NCBI GenBank assembly: GCA_030427705.1
Contig: JAUIBR010000018.1
Span: forward strand, 62,001 to 126,000
Length of the DNA: 64,000 nucleotides
Reading direction: 5' to 3'
Source: a bacterium
Lineage (GTDB): Bacteria; Myxococcota_A; Bradymonadia; Bradymonadales; Bradymonadaceae
The notes beneath the pieces were generated by a model. It did no database searches and was not told the DNA's origin. It was given only the letters and a program-made list of their open reading frames with translations. Each line of letters starts with the position of its first letter. The stretch's first letter is position 1. The translations under genes and the position numbers were made by a program. Shown one piece after another: positions 33,285 through 42,235 of the stretch.

Positions 33285-33332
33285 GAACAAGAACCGGTAG
33301 CAATCGGCCTGAGTGACGCGTAGAATACCCTT

Positions 33333-34130
33333 ATGCAGTACGCTTGGCTAACCGACCCTCACTTCGACTTTCTGAACCCGTCGACTATCTCGCAGTTCGC
33401 GCGAGAGGTGTCGGAAGCTGAGGTTGAAGGCCTGTTCATTACAGGCGATATCGCGGTGGCGTCTCAGCTTGAACAACTGCTGACTGGGCTGGATAAGTTC
33501 TTGCCATTCCCCATCTACTTCGTACTTGGAAATCACGACTATTACGGAAGCTCAATCGCTGCCACGCGGGCTCATATGGCCGACTTCAGCGAACGAAAGG
33601 ACTCCGTAAAATGGATGCCAGAAATTGGCATAGTTAGCCTGAGCGATACGACAGCCTTGATCGGGCATGGTGGGTGGGGAGACGGCCGGATTGGCGATTT
33701 CATGTCCTCCGGAATCATGCTCAATGACTATGTCCGTATCAAAGAGCTCTGTGGATTGCCGAAGGCAAAATTGATGGAGCGCTTGAACGAACTTGGGATG
33801 GAGGCCGCCGACTTCCTGGAGGATCGTTTGTTGGAAGCCTTCGACACCCACGACGAGGTGATCCTATTGACCCATGTTCCACCGTTCCTGGAGGCCAGTT
33901 GGCACGAAGGCAAGACGGTGTTGAACGAGTGGACACCACACTTCACATGCGGTGCAGTTGGCGAACGGTTGAGTGACACGATGTTGGCGCATCCGGATAA
34001 AGTACTAACTGTTTTATGCGGACATACACATGGCGAGGGACGCGCGGAAATGCTGCCGAACCTGGTGGTTTTGACCGGTGGAGCGGTATATGGCGCGCCC
34101 GCGCTGCAGCCGCATATCGACGTACAGTGA
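33333..34130 (+). CDS. Calcineurin-like metallophosphoesterase
   Basis: 265 residues. All metal-binding motifs are present: D8-P-H10 (DxH), GD at D39, GNHD at 66-69, H181 (THVPP) and GH-T-H at 230-233. These bind a dinuclear metal centre that hydrolyses phosphomono- or diesters. There is no signal peptide, so it is cytoplasmic. The insert around 80-140 (WMPEIGIVSLSDTTALIGHGG) is typical of small phosphoesterases of the Icc/YfcE class. The substrate cannot be told. The stop is 13 bases before the next gene. Confidence 0.85.
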   Translation: MQYAWLTDPHFDFLNPSTISQFAREVSEAEVEGLFITGDIAVASQLEQLLTGLDKFLPFPIYFVLGNHDYYGSSIAATRAHMADFSERKDSVKWMPEIGIVSLSDTTALIGHGGWGDGRIGDFMSSGIMLNDYVRIKELCGLPKAKLMERLNELGMEAADFLEDRLLEAFDTHDEVILLTHVPPFLEASWHEGKTVLNEWTPHFTCGAVGERLSDTMLAHPDKVLTVLCGHTHGEGRAEMLPNLVVLTGGAVYGAPALQPHIDVQ

Positions 34131-34143
34131 CAGGGGATTGAGT

Positions 34144-34515
34144 ATGCAAAAACCAGAGAAGTGGAGTTGGTTCGTCTTTTACTGTGGCACGTTGGCGCTG
34201 ACTTATGGGCTATGCGTGCTGGGCGGCATTTTCTGCATGTTCATGGCGACGCAGACGTCAGGCTCAGAAGCGACCGAGCTGTTGTTCACCGGCATCGCGT
34301 TGACAGTGGTATGCCTCCCGTTTTTGGTCGTGAGCATCGGGGCGCCGTTTACCCCGCAAAAGTCGTGGGCGTATATCTTCCACATCCTGCTGATTGCGAT
34401 GGGCATGACCAGCTGCTGCTGGTGGCCAATCTGCATCCCGCTTTTGATTGAGTGGGTGAAGCCAGAGACCAAGCGCTGGTACGACGGAGAGCAGTACGGC
34501 GAGGTCTTTTCTTAG
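34144..34515 (+). CDS. Small integral membrane protein
   Basis: 123 residues from the ATG at 34144, preceded by AGGGGA. Three hydrophobic helices (about 10-35, 45-67, 75-100). The last contains SCCWWP, and a charged C-terminus KPETKRWYDGEQYGEV follows. No family recognised. The stop overlaps the convergent gene by four bases. Confidence 0.65.
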   Translation: MQKPEKWSWFVFYCGTLALTYGLCVLGGIFCMFMATQTSGSEATELLFTGIALTVVCLPFLVVSIGAPFTPQKSWAYIFHILLIAMGMTSCCWWPICIPLLIEWVKPETKRWYDGEQYGEVFS

Positions 34516-35243
34516 GCGGTTAAGACGTCGCGGTTGGCGTCGATGTACGTGAAGTCGAGCTCGTGATCCAACGCAGCCTTGAAGCCCTCTTCGACGGTCC
34601 TCCAGTCCGATTCCGTCGCGCGCGCAAACGCATCAAACCAGGCATCTTCATCCCAAAGCTCTTCGAAGAATTCTGCTTCGTAGGGATCCACCAGGTAGAT
34701 CAACTCGCCGATACCCTCGCGTAGCGTTTCAAACTCAGCGGCATCGAAGGCGTGACAAAGACCTTCCAAATCCATCATTCGTGCCTGCGAGAACCAGGTG
34801 GCCAGGTCCTCGTCGATAAGCCGGTCAGCGAACGCCAGATAGAATGCGTGCTTCGCGACATCGGGCCAGTGGAACATGTTGTGGAAGCGGTCCTCGAACC
34901 CGTACTCGCCAAGTGAAGCTTGGTCGTAGAGCGCGAAGATGATGTTCTCGGTACTTGCGCCTGCAGCCGCAGGCTCAAACTCAGGGTGCACGGCGAGCAA
35001 TTCAACCGGTACCGCGGTTTCGTAATCAAGTAGTTCGAGATTGCGCTCGATGGCGCGCTTCAGGCGCTCCGGTGTGAACTCCGGATTGACGTACACCTCT
35101 TGCTCTTTGAGCTCACGAAGATCCCCATTGGGTTCGTAGATGATAACCCTGACGGTCAGCTTGTCGCCGTCATGACCCCGCAGCTCGAGCTCGAAGTGAT
35201 TCCCTTTGATGGGAAAAATGCCGTTGTAAAGGTGCCCCTTCAA
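34512..35243 (-). CDS. Acidic cytoplasmic protein, unknown
   Basis: 243 residues, no signal or membrane segment. The N-terminal ~60 residues look like a small beta domain (FPIKGNHFELELRGHDGDKLTVRVIIYE). The rest is helical and highly acidic, with many Trp/Phe (EAEFFEELWDEDAWFDAFAR). No family or catalytic motif recognised. Confidence 0.65.
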   Translation of the reverse strand: MKGHLYNGIFPIKGNHFELELRGHDGDKLTVRVIIYEPNGDLRELKEQEVYVNPEFTPERLKRAIERNLELLDYETAVPVELLAVHPEFEPAAAGASTENIIFALYDQASLGEYGFEDRFHNMFHWPDVAKHAFYLAFADRLIDEDLATWFSQARMMDLEGLCHAFDAAEFETLREGIGELIYLVDPYEAEFFEELWDEDAWFDAFARATESDWRTVEEGFKAALDHELDFTYIDANRDVLTA

Positions 35244-35337
35244 TCGTCTCTCCTAGATATCTAGCCCATCAAGATATCTACTCGCTTGCGCTGATGTTTA
35301 CTACTCGCTTACGCTCTTGCCCCGAGCAGGAGTGGTG

Positions 35338-35850
35338 ATGGCTGACGACTTTTCCGATTTTCAAACTTCCGAAGACCCCGATGAGGGCTCGGTTTTCGAC
35401 TATATCATGTTGATTGTCGCCGGGTTGTTCGCAACCTGGGGCATCTACACATCCTTCGTGATCGTCGGAGGGTTGGCCGGCAAGTTCATTTCAGATCCGA
35501 CCTTTCGCCTGTTGGCGACCGTCGCGCTCACCATCGTGTTTCCGATTATCACAGGTGTTGGGTCTTTCGGAGAGTCAACGTACTTTCATGACCGGCTGCG
35601 TCGGCTTTTGGTTACGGTCACGATCCTGACTTTGGGAAGCGGGCTTGCGATTGGGTTGATCCTGACCAAACACACGGTCCCCAACATGTACAGCAATCCG
35701 AATTGGTTTATGAAATCGTCGGGCAACCCGATGACCGAGACCGGGTTTGCGAAGTTCAATCGCAAGTACACGACCTCCGTGGCAAACCTGTCCGAGCAGG
35801 TCTCCTACGATATGGGTCTCTACAAGACTCGCCCCCGAAAACTCCAATAA
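35338..35850 (+). CDS. Three-helix membrane protein, unknown
   Basis: 170 residues from the ATG at 35338 with AGGAG upstream. An earlier in-frame ATG at 35317 lacks a ribosome site. Acidic N-terminus (ADDFSDFQTSEDPDEG), then helices at about 22-45, 55-75 and 85-108, and a soluble C-terminal tail. No family recognised. An R2 hairpin array starts immediately after the stop. Confidence 0.65.
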   Translation: MADDFSDFQTSEDPDEGSVFDYIMLIVAGLFATWGIYTSFVIVGGLAGKFISDPTFRLLATVALTIVFPIITGVGSFGESTYFHDRLRRLLVTVTILTLGSGLAIGLILTKHTVPNMYSNPNWFMKSSGNPMTETGFAKFNRKYTTSVANLSEQVSYDMGLYKTRPRKLQ

Positions 35851-35955
35851 CTTCGACTTCGTCGAGTTGTCTTTGCCTTCGGCAAGTTGTCTTCGCCTTT
35901 GGCGAGTTTTCTTTGACCGTTGGTCGAGTTATCTTTGGCCAGGCGGCCAAACTCC
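35851..35955. repeat. R2 hairpin array, five units
   Basis: Five ~20-base units with constant AGTT-(G/T/A)T-CTT linkers and different self-complementary stems: TCGAC/GTCGA, TTGCC/GGCAA, TCGCC/GGCGA, TGACC/GGTCG and TTGGCC/GGCCAA. Each stem is closed by a 3-4 base loop. It lies after the stop of the three-helix membrane protein gene. Confidence 0.9.
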
Positions 35956-36018
35956 CTATGCTACGCGAGCGTTCTAATCCGGGGCAGTTTTGCCGCAGAT
36001 CGGAAAGATGAGGCAGCG

Positions 36019-36483
36019 TTGAGTGACCAAAGAATACAGAAGCCACAGGTGTCCAAAGCGTCCAGCATGATGGCGAACGTCGTGTTGATCGCGATGGTCA
36101 TGGGGCTCGGCGCCGCCATTTACTTTGGTGTGACGGCGACTTCAGATCTTGAGGATGCTGGCGATGCTTACGTGGCGGCGTTGCAGCGTCAGGACTACGT
36201 GGCTGCCTACGAGATGCTCGCCCCGGAGACCAAGGCGAAGGTGTCGATGGATGCGTTTCAATCCAGCATGTACACGCCGCTGATTGCCAAATCGACGTCC
36301 CACGCATGGAATCGGTCATCGGCCGGTACGACGAACGAGGGGTGTTTGCTTGGTGCCATGGTGGCCGATGGTAAGCCTGAGTCGTTGTGGCTCTACATGT
36401 GGCGAAACGGCGATACGTGGACGGTTCACACCGTTGCGTCCGAGAATCTGACGATGAAGCGACCGTGGCAATGTCGTAGATAG
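36019..36483 (+). CDS. Membrane-anchored small domain protein, DUF4878/NTF2-like
   Basis: 154 residues from a TTG at 36019 (TTGAGTGACCAA). Upstream in-frame codons read through R2 hairpins and were rejected. An N-terminal transmembrane helix (about 18-38) precedes AGDAYVAALQRQDYVAAYEMLAPETKAKVS, the opening of NTF2-like lumazine-binding/DUF4878 domains. A short beta sheet follows, with W.VHTV near the end. One Cys pair (GC at ~110 and the C-terminal Cys) may be disulphide-linked. The role of such domains is usually unknown. Confidence 0.6.
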   Translation: MSDQRIQKPQVSKASSMMANVVLIAMVMGLGAAIYFGVTATSDLEDAGDAYVAALQRQDYVAAYEMLAPETKAKVSMDAFQSSMYTPLIAKSTSHAWNRSSAGTTNEGCLLGAMVADGKPESLWLYMWRNGDTWTVHTVASENLTMKRPWQCRR

Positions 36484-36554
36484 GTCTAGTGTCTGGTGAT
36501 TGGTGGGGTTTTGGTGGTAGATTCCGGCCTGCGGAAAACGTCTAGGAGTCAGTA

Positions 36555-37256
36555 ATGAAAAAGACTTTGTTCATGTTGGTCGTCGGCTTGGCACTGGTCG
36601 GGTGCGATCAGAAACCAGCGGATGGTGATACAAAAGAGAAGAACCAGGCCGTCATAGAGCAGCCACAGACAAATGCGGCGCCCGAGAAGAAGCCTTCGCC
36701 GAAAACGACTCCTGCACCCACGCCTGCCGAAGGCTGGGCTGTTGCGGATGCTAGCAAGCTGGAGGGCGCGCAAAAGGAGAGCTATCTGCTTGCGGTGAAA
36801 GGACGAAATGCCCTGGGTCAGCGGCTGATGAAAAAGGTGACAGAAGCTGTCAGTAAAGACGGACACGTAGGCGGAATCAAGGCGTGCAAGATTGAAGCGC
36901 CGGCCATCGCGTCGGCGGTTTCGCAAGAGCACAACATCCAAGTCGGACGCACGTCCTACAAACTTCGCAATCCTGAGAACGCGCCAAAAGACTGGGTGAA
37001 GCCCGTCGTGGATGCGAAATATGACAAACCGATTGTCTTCACCAAAGACCAGACCGTTGGGTTGGTAAGTCCCATCAAACTTGGGGAAATGTGCACGTCG
37101 TGCCATGGTACCAAGGACAAACTTGCCGAGGGTGTGAGCGCTGAGCTCGCGACGCTGTACCCGCAAGACCAGGCGACCGACTTCAATGCCGGCGACCTTC
37201 GTGGTTGGTTTTGGGTCGAGGTAACTCCAAACAAGCCAGAGCCAAGCGAGCTCTAA
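36555..37256 (+). CDS. Periplasmic c-type haem lipoprotein, Tll0287-like (DUF3365)
   Basis: 233 residues. Signal MKKTLFMLVVGLALVGC, a Pro/Lys-rich linker to ~60, then the domain. It shows the family landmarks KACKIEAPAIASAVSQE, VGRTSYKLRNPENAPKDWV, CTSCHG (CxxCH haem site, about 180-184), YPQDQATDFNAGDLRGWFWVEV. Tll0287-type proteins hold one c-type haem in a PAS-like fold and are thought to sense or transfer electrons. The haem ligand His is in the motif, and the second ligand cannot be assigned. It needs cytochrome c maturation, and no such genes are in the window. Start is supported by AGGAG eight bases upstream. Confidence 0.85.
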   Translation: MKKTLFMLVVGLALVGCDQKPADGDTKEKNQAVIEQPQTNAAPEKKPSPKTTPAPTPAEGWAVADASKLEGAQKESYLLAVKGRNALGQRLMKKVTEAVSKDGHVGGIKACKIEAPAIASAVSQEHNIQVGRTSYKLRNPENAPKDWVKPVVDAKYDKPIVFTKDQTVGLVSPIKLGEMCTSCHGTKDKLAEGVSAELATLYPQDQATDFNAGDLRGWFWVEVTPNKPEPSEL

Positions 37257-37274
37257 AGCAATTCAGGTCATTCG

Positions 37275-38969
37275 ATGAAAAAGCTCCTTCCATTTGTAGT
37301 CGTTTGTCTGGCGTTGATGTCGTGCGGGGACACCACAGACAAGAATTCAAACAACGCGAACAACGCGAACAACGTTAACAACGTTAATAACGTCAACAAC
37401 GTCAACAATTCGAACAATTCGAACAACGTCAACAACGTGAACAATTCGAATAACGTTAACAACGTGAACAATTCGAATAACGGCGCACCTCAACCGGTGT
37501 TGGTATCGGCTGCCGGAGAAGGTACTGGAACGATTACGAGTGATCCTGCCGGGATCGATTGTGGCGACACCTGCAATGCCAATTTCGCGTTGGGCTCGCA
37601 GCTTCAGCTGAATGCAACCGCCGATGACGGCTCGGCATTCAGTGGTTGGGGCGGCGATTGCAGTGGAACCGATAACCCGCTCACCATCACGGTAGAAGGC
37701 CCGCTAGCCTGCACCGCCACATTTGATACGGTTGCGGCAAATGTCGTGGTTCAAACCTACGGTTCCGCCGGCGGGTACGGGTTTGCAGATGTTGTCGCTG
37801 TGGGCGATGGCAGTGCAATTGTCGTTGGTTCGACCGAAGTTCTTGGGACGGGCGGCAACGAGGCAATCGTGGCTCGATTGGCGGCTGACGGCAGTGTGAT
37901 GTGGTCGAAGTCGTTTGGCGGATCTGATGACGATATCTTCCGAGCAATCACGCCAACCGGCGATGGCGATTTCATCATCGTTGGGTACTCCCGCTCGTTT
38001 GGAAACAACACTGTCGGGCTCATCATCCGAATCAGCGAAGATGGCGTTATCCGGTGGCGCAAGCAGTTCTCGCAAAACGCAACGTACTTCTACGACATCG
38101 CACGCCTGACCAATAATCGATTCGGTATCGTCGGCGCCTGGTGGGACGACATCGGAGCCGACAACGAAGGTTTGATCATCGAAATCAATGGGACCGGTAA
38201 TCTCCAAGCACAGCGAAAATCGAATGTCGCAGGCTCTTTCGAGCGTATTGTTGGCATCCCCGCTGGCGCAGGCTGGGCGGTCGTTACGAGCGGCGGCTCA
38301 TTGTTGAAGCTGGCCTCGGACTTGTCGCTTGAATGGCGATACACGTACCAAGATTCGGTGCGTGAAGGCGGAATCGCGTCGGTGATCCCAAGCGGCACAT
38401 CATTGATCGCAACAGGTTATGAGTATCGAGACTTCGCTGATCCGACGATCAGCGCATGGGTCTTGAAGTTCGCGGCAGACGGTACAATTCAATGGCAGCG
38501 CCAGTTTGGAACAACCGGAAACGGCGACTCCCGAGGATTGGACCTGGTCGAGCGCGCCGATGATTCCATCATTGTCGCGGGACGCAACGACTCAAACTCC
38601 ATCATCTACGGATGGGTGGTCGAAGTGGACCCCAATGGCAATATTGTTGAACAGCATGGTTTTGGCGAATCGCCGCGCTTTCAGACGTTTAACGACATCA
38701 CGATAGATTCCGCTGGGCGACTCTACATGTCGGGCGTCAGCAACGCCCCTTCACAAGGCGCGTATTCGGCAGGATACTTCGCGACGATGGACGCCATGGA
38801 CTTGGGTGAGTCGTGTTGGACGATGCCCGAGCCAACGCTCGAGGTTGCGACAACCTCGGCTATGTTTGTCGCACGCAGCGCGACGTTCAATGGCCCGAGT
38901 TTGCAAGAGGCGTCCAATAACACGCAGTTTCAGGACTTCACGCTGCAAACCCAAGCCTTCTGCGAGTAG
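37275..38969 (+). CDS. Asn-linker lipoprotein with beta-repeat domain and propeller
   Basis: 564 residues. Signal MKKLLPFVVVCLALMSC, then about 15 Asn-Asn-X units. Residues ~76-155 form a divergent-InlB/'bacterial repeat' domain (GTGTITSDPAGIDCGDTCNA, GSQLQLNATAD.GSAFSGWGGDC, CTATFD), widely found on surface proteins. The remainder is a delta-60-type propeller: VVAVGDGSAIVVGSTEV, AIVARLAADGSVMWSKSFGGSDDDI, GDGDFIIVGYSRSFGN and similar blades. Such propellers are presumed binding or display modules. The stop is 5 bases before pssA, so read-through transcription of pssA is likely. Confidence 0.85.
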   Translation: MKKLLPFVVVCLALMSCGDTTDKNSNNANNANNVNNVNNVNNVNNSNNSNNVNNVNNSNNVNNVNNSNNGAPQPVLVSAAGEGTGTITSDPAGIDCGDTCNANFALGSQLQLNATADDGSAFSGWGGDCSGTDNPLTITVEGPLACTATFDTVAANVVVQTYGSAGGYGFADVVAVGDGSAIVVGSTEVLGTGGNEAIVARLAADGSVMWSKSFGGSDDDIFRAITPTGDGDFIIVGYSRSFGNNTVGLIIRISEDGVIRWRKQFSQNATYFYDIARLTNNRFGIVGAWWDDIGADNEGLIIEINGTGNLQAQRKSNVAGSFERIVGIPAGAGWAVVTSGGSLLKLASDLSLEWRYTYQDSVREGGIASVIPSGTSLIATGYEYRDFADPTISAWVLKFAADGTIQWQRQFGTTGNGDSRGLDLVERADDSIIVAGRNDSNSIIYGWVVEVDPNGNIVEQHGFGESPRFQTFNDITIDSAGRLYMSGVSNAPSQGAYSAGYFATMDAMDLGESCWTMPEPTLEVATTSAMFVARSATFNGPSLQEASNNTQFQDFTLQTQAFCE

Positions 38970-38974
38970 GTCTT

Positions 38975-39598
38975 TTGAGCGATAAGCCCAAACACTTTCA
39001 GATGCTGCGCGAGTACACGCTCGCCGATGTCTTCACGCTGTCGAATGCCGCCTTCGGTACGGTTTCGATCTTCCTCTGTCTGAACTACCTGGCCGAAGAC
39101 GAACGTCGATTCTTGTGGATGGCGTTCCTGCTCTTGCCCTTGGCCGGACTCGCTGATGCCTTAGACGGCTGGGTTGCCCGGAAACGTAAGTCGAGCTCGA
39201 TTCTGGGCGGCGATTTGGACTCGCTGGCGGACATCGTATCGTTCGGCGTTGCCCCAGCCGTGTTGGCGTTCACGCTTGGCATGCGGGGTTTCTGGGACGT
39301 CGTCATCCTGGTCTACTTTGTGTGCTGTGGAATCAGTCGACTCGCCCGCTTCAACGTGACCGCGGCGGATTTGGCAGATGACTCAGGAAAGGTGAAGTAC
39401 TTCGAAGGGACGCCCATCCCTACCAGCCTGATCCTGGTGTTGATTCTAGGTGTCGCGTTCTGGCAGAACGCCTATGACGAGGCGCTTTGGCTTAGTGAAT
39501 TCAAGTTCCTTGGCCTCGAGTTTCACCCGCTGGTCGTGATGTTCGGCTTCAGCGGGAGTGCGATGATTAGCGCGACTCTGCGCATTCCAAAACCGTGA
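38975..39598 (+). CDS. pssA: CDP-diacylglycerol--serine O-phosphatidyltransferase
   Basis: 207 residues from a TTG at 38975. It contains the complete CDP-alcohol phosphotransferase motif DGX2ARX8GX3DX3D: D64 G65, A68 R69, G78, D82, D86. Four or more membrane helices surround it. Together with length and the SNAAFGTVSIFLCLN and GISRLARFNVTAADLADD segments, this points to PssA (type II), which makes phosphatidylserine from CDP-diacylglycerol and serine on the inner membrane. Phosphatidylserine is the precursor of phosphatidylethanolamine. Other CDP-alcohol transferases cannot be fully excluded. It is the only core lipid gene here, between surface lipoprotein genes and a HIT hydrolase. Confidence 0.85.
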   Translation: MSDKPKHFQMLREYTLADVFTLSNAAFGTVSIFLCLNYLAEDERRFLWMAFLLLPLAGLADALDGWVARKRKSSSILGGDLDSLADIVSFGVAPAVLAFTLGMRGFWDVVILVYFVCCGISRLARFNVTAADLADDSGKVKYFEGTPIPTSLILVLILGVAFWQNAYDEALWLSEFKFLGLEFHPLVVMFGFSGSAMISATLRIPKP

Positions 39599-39605
39599 GA
39601 TAGAG

Positions 39606-39956
39606 ATGCCCGACGGACCGAATGAGACAATTTTTGGCGCTATTTTGCGCGGTGAGATTCCATCGGACAAAGTCTACGAAGACGACCTCGTGTATGCGTT
39701 TCGAGACATCAATCCTGCCGCTCCAACGCATATCTTGGTGATTCCCAAGAAGTACGTCGTAAACTGCATGGACTGCGGCGAAGAGGACAAAGAGATGTTG
39801 GGCCACCTGATGGTCACCGCGGCCAAAATCGCCAAGGACGAAGGGCTGGAAGGCTACCGCTTCGTCATCAACAACGGCGGCGTCGCCGGGCAGACGGTGT
39901 TCCATCTACATGCGCACATTATTGGTGGGCGCGACCTATCATGGCCTCCCGGGTAG
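39606..39956 (+). CDS. HIT-family (HINT-type) nucleotide hydrolase
   Basis: 116 residues. Histidine triad HLHAH at 100-104 followed by IIGGR, and N-terminal ETIFGAILRGEIPSDKVYEDD as in HINT/PKCI proteins, which hydrolyse purine nucleoside phosphoramidates such as AMP-lysine. Middle residue His 102 is the expected nucleophile. Length is normal for bacterial HinT. Seven bases after pssA, so probably co-transcribed. A hairpin array follows the stop directly. Confidence 0.9.
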   Translation: MPDGPNETIFGAILRGEIPSDKVYEDDLVYAFRDINPAAPTHILVIPKKYVVNCMDCGEEDKEMLGHLMVTAAKIAKDEGLEGYRFVINNGGVAGQTVFHLHAHIIGGRDLSWPPG

Positions 39957-40033
39957 TCTTCGCCTGCGGCGAGTTTTCTTCGGCTTCGCCGGTTTTCTTT
40001 CGCCTGCGGCGAGTTAGCTTCGGCTTCGCCGAG
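39957..40033. repeat. R2 hairpin array, four units
   Basis: Stems TCGCC/GGCGA, CGGC/GCCG, TCGCC/GGCGA and TCGGC/GCCGA with TGC or TTC loops. The last unit encodes the final residues (TRRSRS) and the TAA of the convergent helicase gene. Confidence 0.9.
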
Positions 40034-42182
40034 TATCGGGCTCGAGGATGAGCGCCGCTTCGAGCCGAACAGTTACTACTTCGAGTTTGGGGAGTTGCTT
40101 GATCCAGCGGATAAGTGGACCGGTTCCGCCTTTCATCAGTTGTTCTAGTTGGGCGGATTTGCCGCGGGTCATGGGTTGAAGTAGGCGGGCTCTTAGGTCG
40201 TCGAGATTGATGTTGTTTGACGACTGGATGAGGTTCCAGGCGCGAACCTGGGGGCTGTCTAGCGCCAGGGGTTTCGGCGAGAGATTTGCCGATTGTATGC
40301 GAGATCGGATTCGGGCGAGCGCTTGGTTGATGATGGCTAACTCCGTAGTCGATTCGACTGCTGCCGCTGTGTCGTACAGGCGCATGATGTCTGGAAATGC
40401 GCGGCTAAGTGGAATGAGTAAGCCGTCCGGGCTAATCGCGATAACATGGCGCATATTGGCAATGTTTATAAGCACCAAAGCGGCCAGTTGCTCCGCGTCT
40501 GAAGCGACACGAACTAGCTTCGGTGGGTCGTGGTAATCGCCTGCGAGACGGTCGAGGTCGGTCAAGACTCTCAGCGGGTTCTCTTTGGTCTGTTGTGGCT
40601 CTAGCTGTGTGGAAAATCGAGTACCGGCGGATTCCGCGTGGTCCATCTTCCCTTGTAGGCGGCGCTTTAAGCCCAGTGAGTCATTCCAATTGGAAGGGCG
40701 CGGCAAGAACACATCGACAGAGCTAAACCCCGAGCCGGGGCGCAGCAGGCGGCCAACTCGTTGCTCGATCGTCAAAGGTGAGTACGGCAGGTCACCTAAG
40801 ACAACACGTCGACAGTCTTGCAGATTTACGCCTTCACTAATGCAATCGGTGGCGACCAGGACCTGAACCTGCTGGTGGTCAGGAATCTCAAGGTTGTGGG
40901 CGAGTGGCGCAAAACGCCGAAGAATCTCGTCTTGGTGTACTCGCCCCAAGCCAGTGGCTCGAGCGCCAGCACCGGTGACGAGTCCGATACGGGCCGAAGG
41001 GTCTGCCTGACTTAGGCTCTCGAACATAGATTCAGCGGCCGCGATGAAGCTGGTGAAAATCAGGAGTTTCTGGTCGCCCAACAGTTCTTGAATGGCCGAT
41101 TGTACGCCGCTCATCCCGCAATCTTGTGCCTTCGCAAGGAGGGCACGCAGCCGTGTCAGGTCCTTCTGTACCAACACGGCGTCGACCAGTTGTTCGGCTG
41201 GTTCGAACATGAATCCGAGCACGCCCTGCCTGAAGTCATCGCCAAAGAGGGTGCGGAACTCGCGGCGATCTAATGTTCCGCCCGAGGCAGTCACTTCCAA
41301 CCATCGAGCGTGGAACTCGACCAGATAGGTCAGAATCTCAACCAGGGACTGCGGACCAGCCTCCCACCGTCGAAGAACCTGTTCACGCAAGAGTCCAATG
41401 GGCCAGTCGTTCTGAAGCAGCACGAACGGAATGGTCGAAAGCTCTGCATCCAGGTTCGACCACAGCCACGACTCCGATTCTGTGGGCGCGTAATGAAGCA
41501 GGCGCACGCGCGCGTTGGGGCGGTTGAACGCAACATCATCGACCTTTTCGCGACGCACAGTCACCAGCCGAGCAAGCTGTGTCAGGTCGAACTCCCCGTT
41601 TTCGGCGAGCTGAAATGCGGTCCTCAACCCCACGCCAAGAATCGGGCGCAGGTCTGTGTCCGCCAGGAATACTGACAGCAAGTGGTAGAGGTCCCAGATG
41701 GAGTTGGCGACGGGTGTCGCCGTCAACAGCAACGTCGGCGATCGAGCCGCAACTTGCGCCAGCGTTTCTGAACGCTGCGCCTGTGGATTGCGGAACCGAT
41801 GTGCCTCATCGACAATCGCAAAGTCGCATTCTACCTCAACGCCACGGCTCATCTGTTGATGCGATACGAACACGCATGACGTGATTCCCGCAGCTGATGC
41901 AGCAGCCAACCAATTCGCGCGCGTCCGTGCAGGGCCGAAGACCACCAATTGCCCTGACCGTTTCTGAAGCCACCTGGCCGCCACAGCAAGCGCCACACGG
42001 GTCTTCCCCAGACCTACACTGTCAGCCAACAACGCGCCGCCATACTGGTTCAGGATCGAGTATAGCTGATTCGCTGCACTCATCTGGTGTTCTGCAAGCT
42101 CTAGCGAGCCCACGCTCCCAGCAGTTCCGTCTCCATGGCGCGTCTGTTGAACCGCCCATCCAATCCATTCTCTAGAATTCAT
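40014..42182 (-). CDS. SNF2/SF2-type helicase-like ATPase, probable defence or restriction-associated
   Basis: 722 residues. The ATG at 42180-42182 is chosen because GGAGG lies six bases upstream. An ATG four codons earlier would include that GGAGG. It has Walker A GLGKT (K60), DEAH at 125-128, TATP at 154-157, and in the second RecA lobe DCISEGVNLQDC and QRVGRLLRPG. This is a full superfamily-2 ATPase of the SNF2/HepA/DrmD style. Such proteins translocate on DNA and often accompany large methylases. The C-terminus (TRRSRS and stop) is written by an R2 hairpin. The only DNA-modifying neighbour is the methylase at 44727, on the other strand beyond two secreted proteins. Partnership is inferred. 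Confidence 0.8.
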   Translation of the reverse strand: MNSREWIGWAVQQTRHGDGTAGSVGSLELAEHQMSAANQLYSILNQYGGALLADSVGLGKTRVALAVAARWLQKRSGQLVVFGPARTRANWLAAASAAGITSCVFVSHQQMSRGVEVECDFAIVDEAHRFRNPQAQRSETLAQVAARSPTLLLTATPVANSIWDLYHLLSVFLADTDLRPILGVGLRTAFQLAENGEFDLTQLARLVTVRREKVDDVAFNRPNARVRLLHYAPTESESWLWSNLDAELSTIPFVLLQNDWPIGLLREQVLRRWEAGPQSLVEILTYLVEFHARWLEVTASGGTLDRREFRTLFGDDFRQGVLGFMFEPAEQLVDAVLVQKDLTRLRALLAKAQDCGMSGVQSAIQELLGDQKLLIFTSFIAAAESMFESLSQADPSARIGLVTGAGARATGLGRVHQDEILRRFAPLAHNLEIPDHQQVQVLVATDCISEGVNLQDCRRVVLGDLPYSPLTIEQRVGRLLRPGSGFSSVDVFLPRPSNWNDSLGLKRRLQGKMDHAESAGTRFSTQLEPQQTKENPLRVLTDLDRLAGDYHDPPKLVRVASDAEQLAALVLINIANMRHVIAISPDGLLIPLSRAFPDIMRLYDTAAAVESTTELAIINQALARIRSRIQSANLSPKPLALDSPQVRAWNLIQSSNNINLDDLRARLLQPMTRGKSAQLEQLMKGGTGPLIRWIKQLPKLEVVTVRLEAALILEPDTRRSRS

Positions 42183-42235
42183 AACAACCTCCATCAGTCG
42201 GAGGCCGTTATCGTCCGGGGCAAGGAGGTGTTGCA

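Noticed and set aside
33285-33298. ACAAGAACCGG before the phosphoesterase gene as an R1 copy
   Set aside because: Only the first 10-11 bases of the core match and the tail differs.
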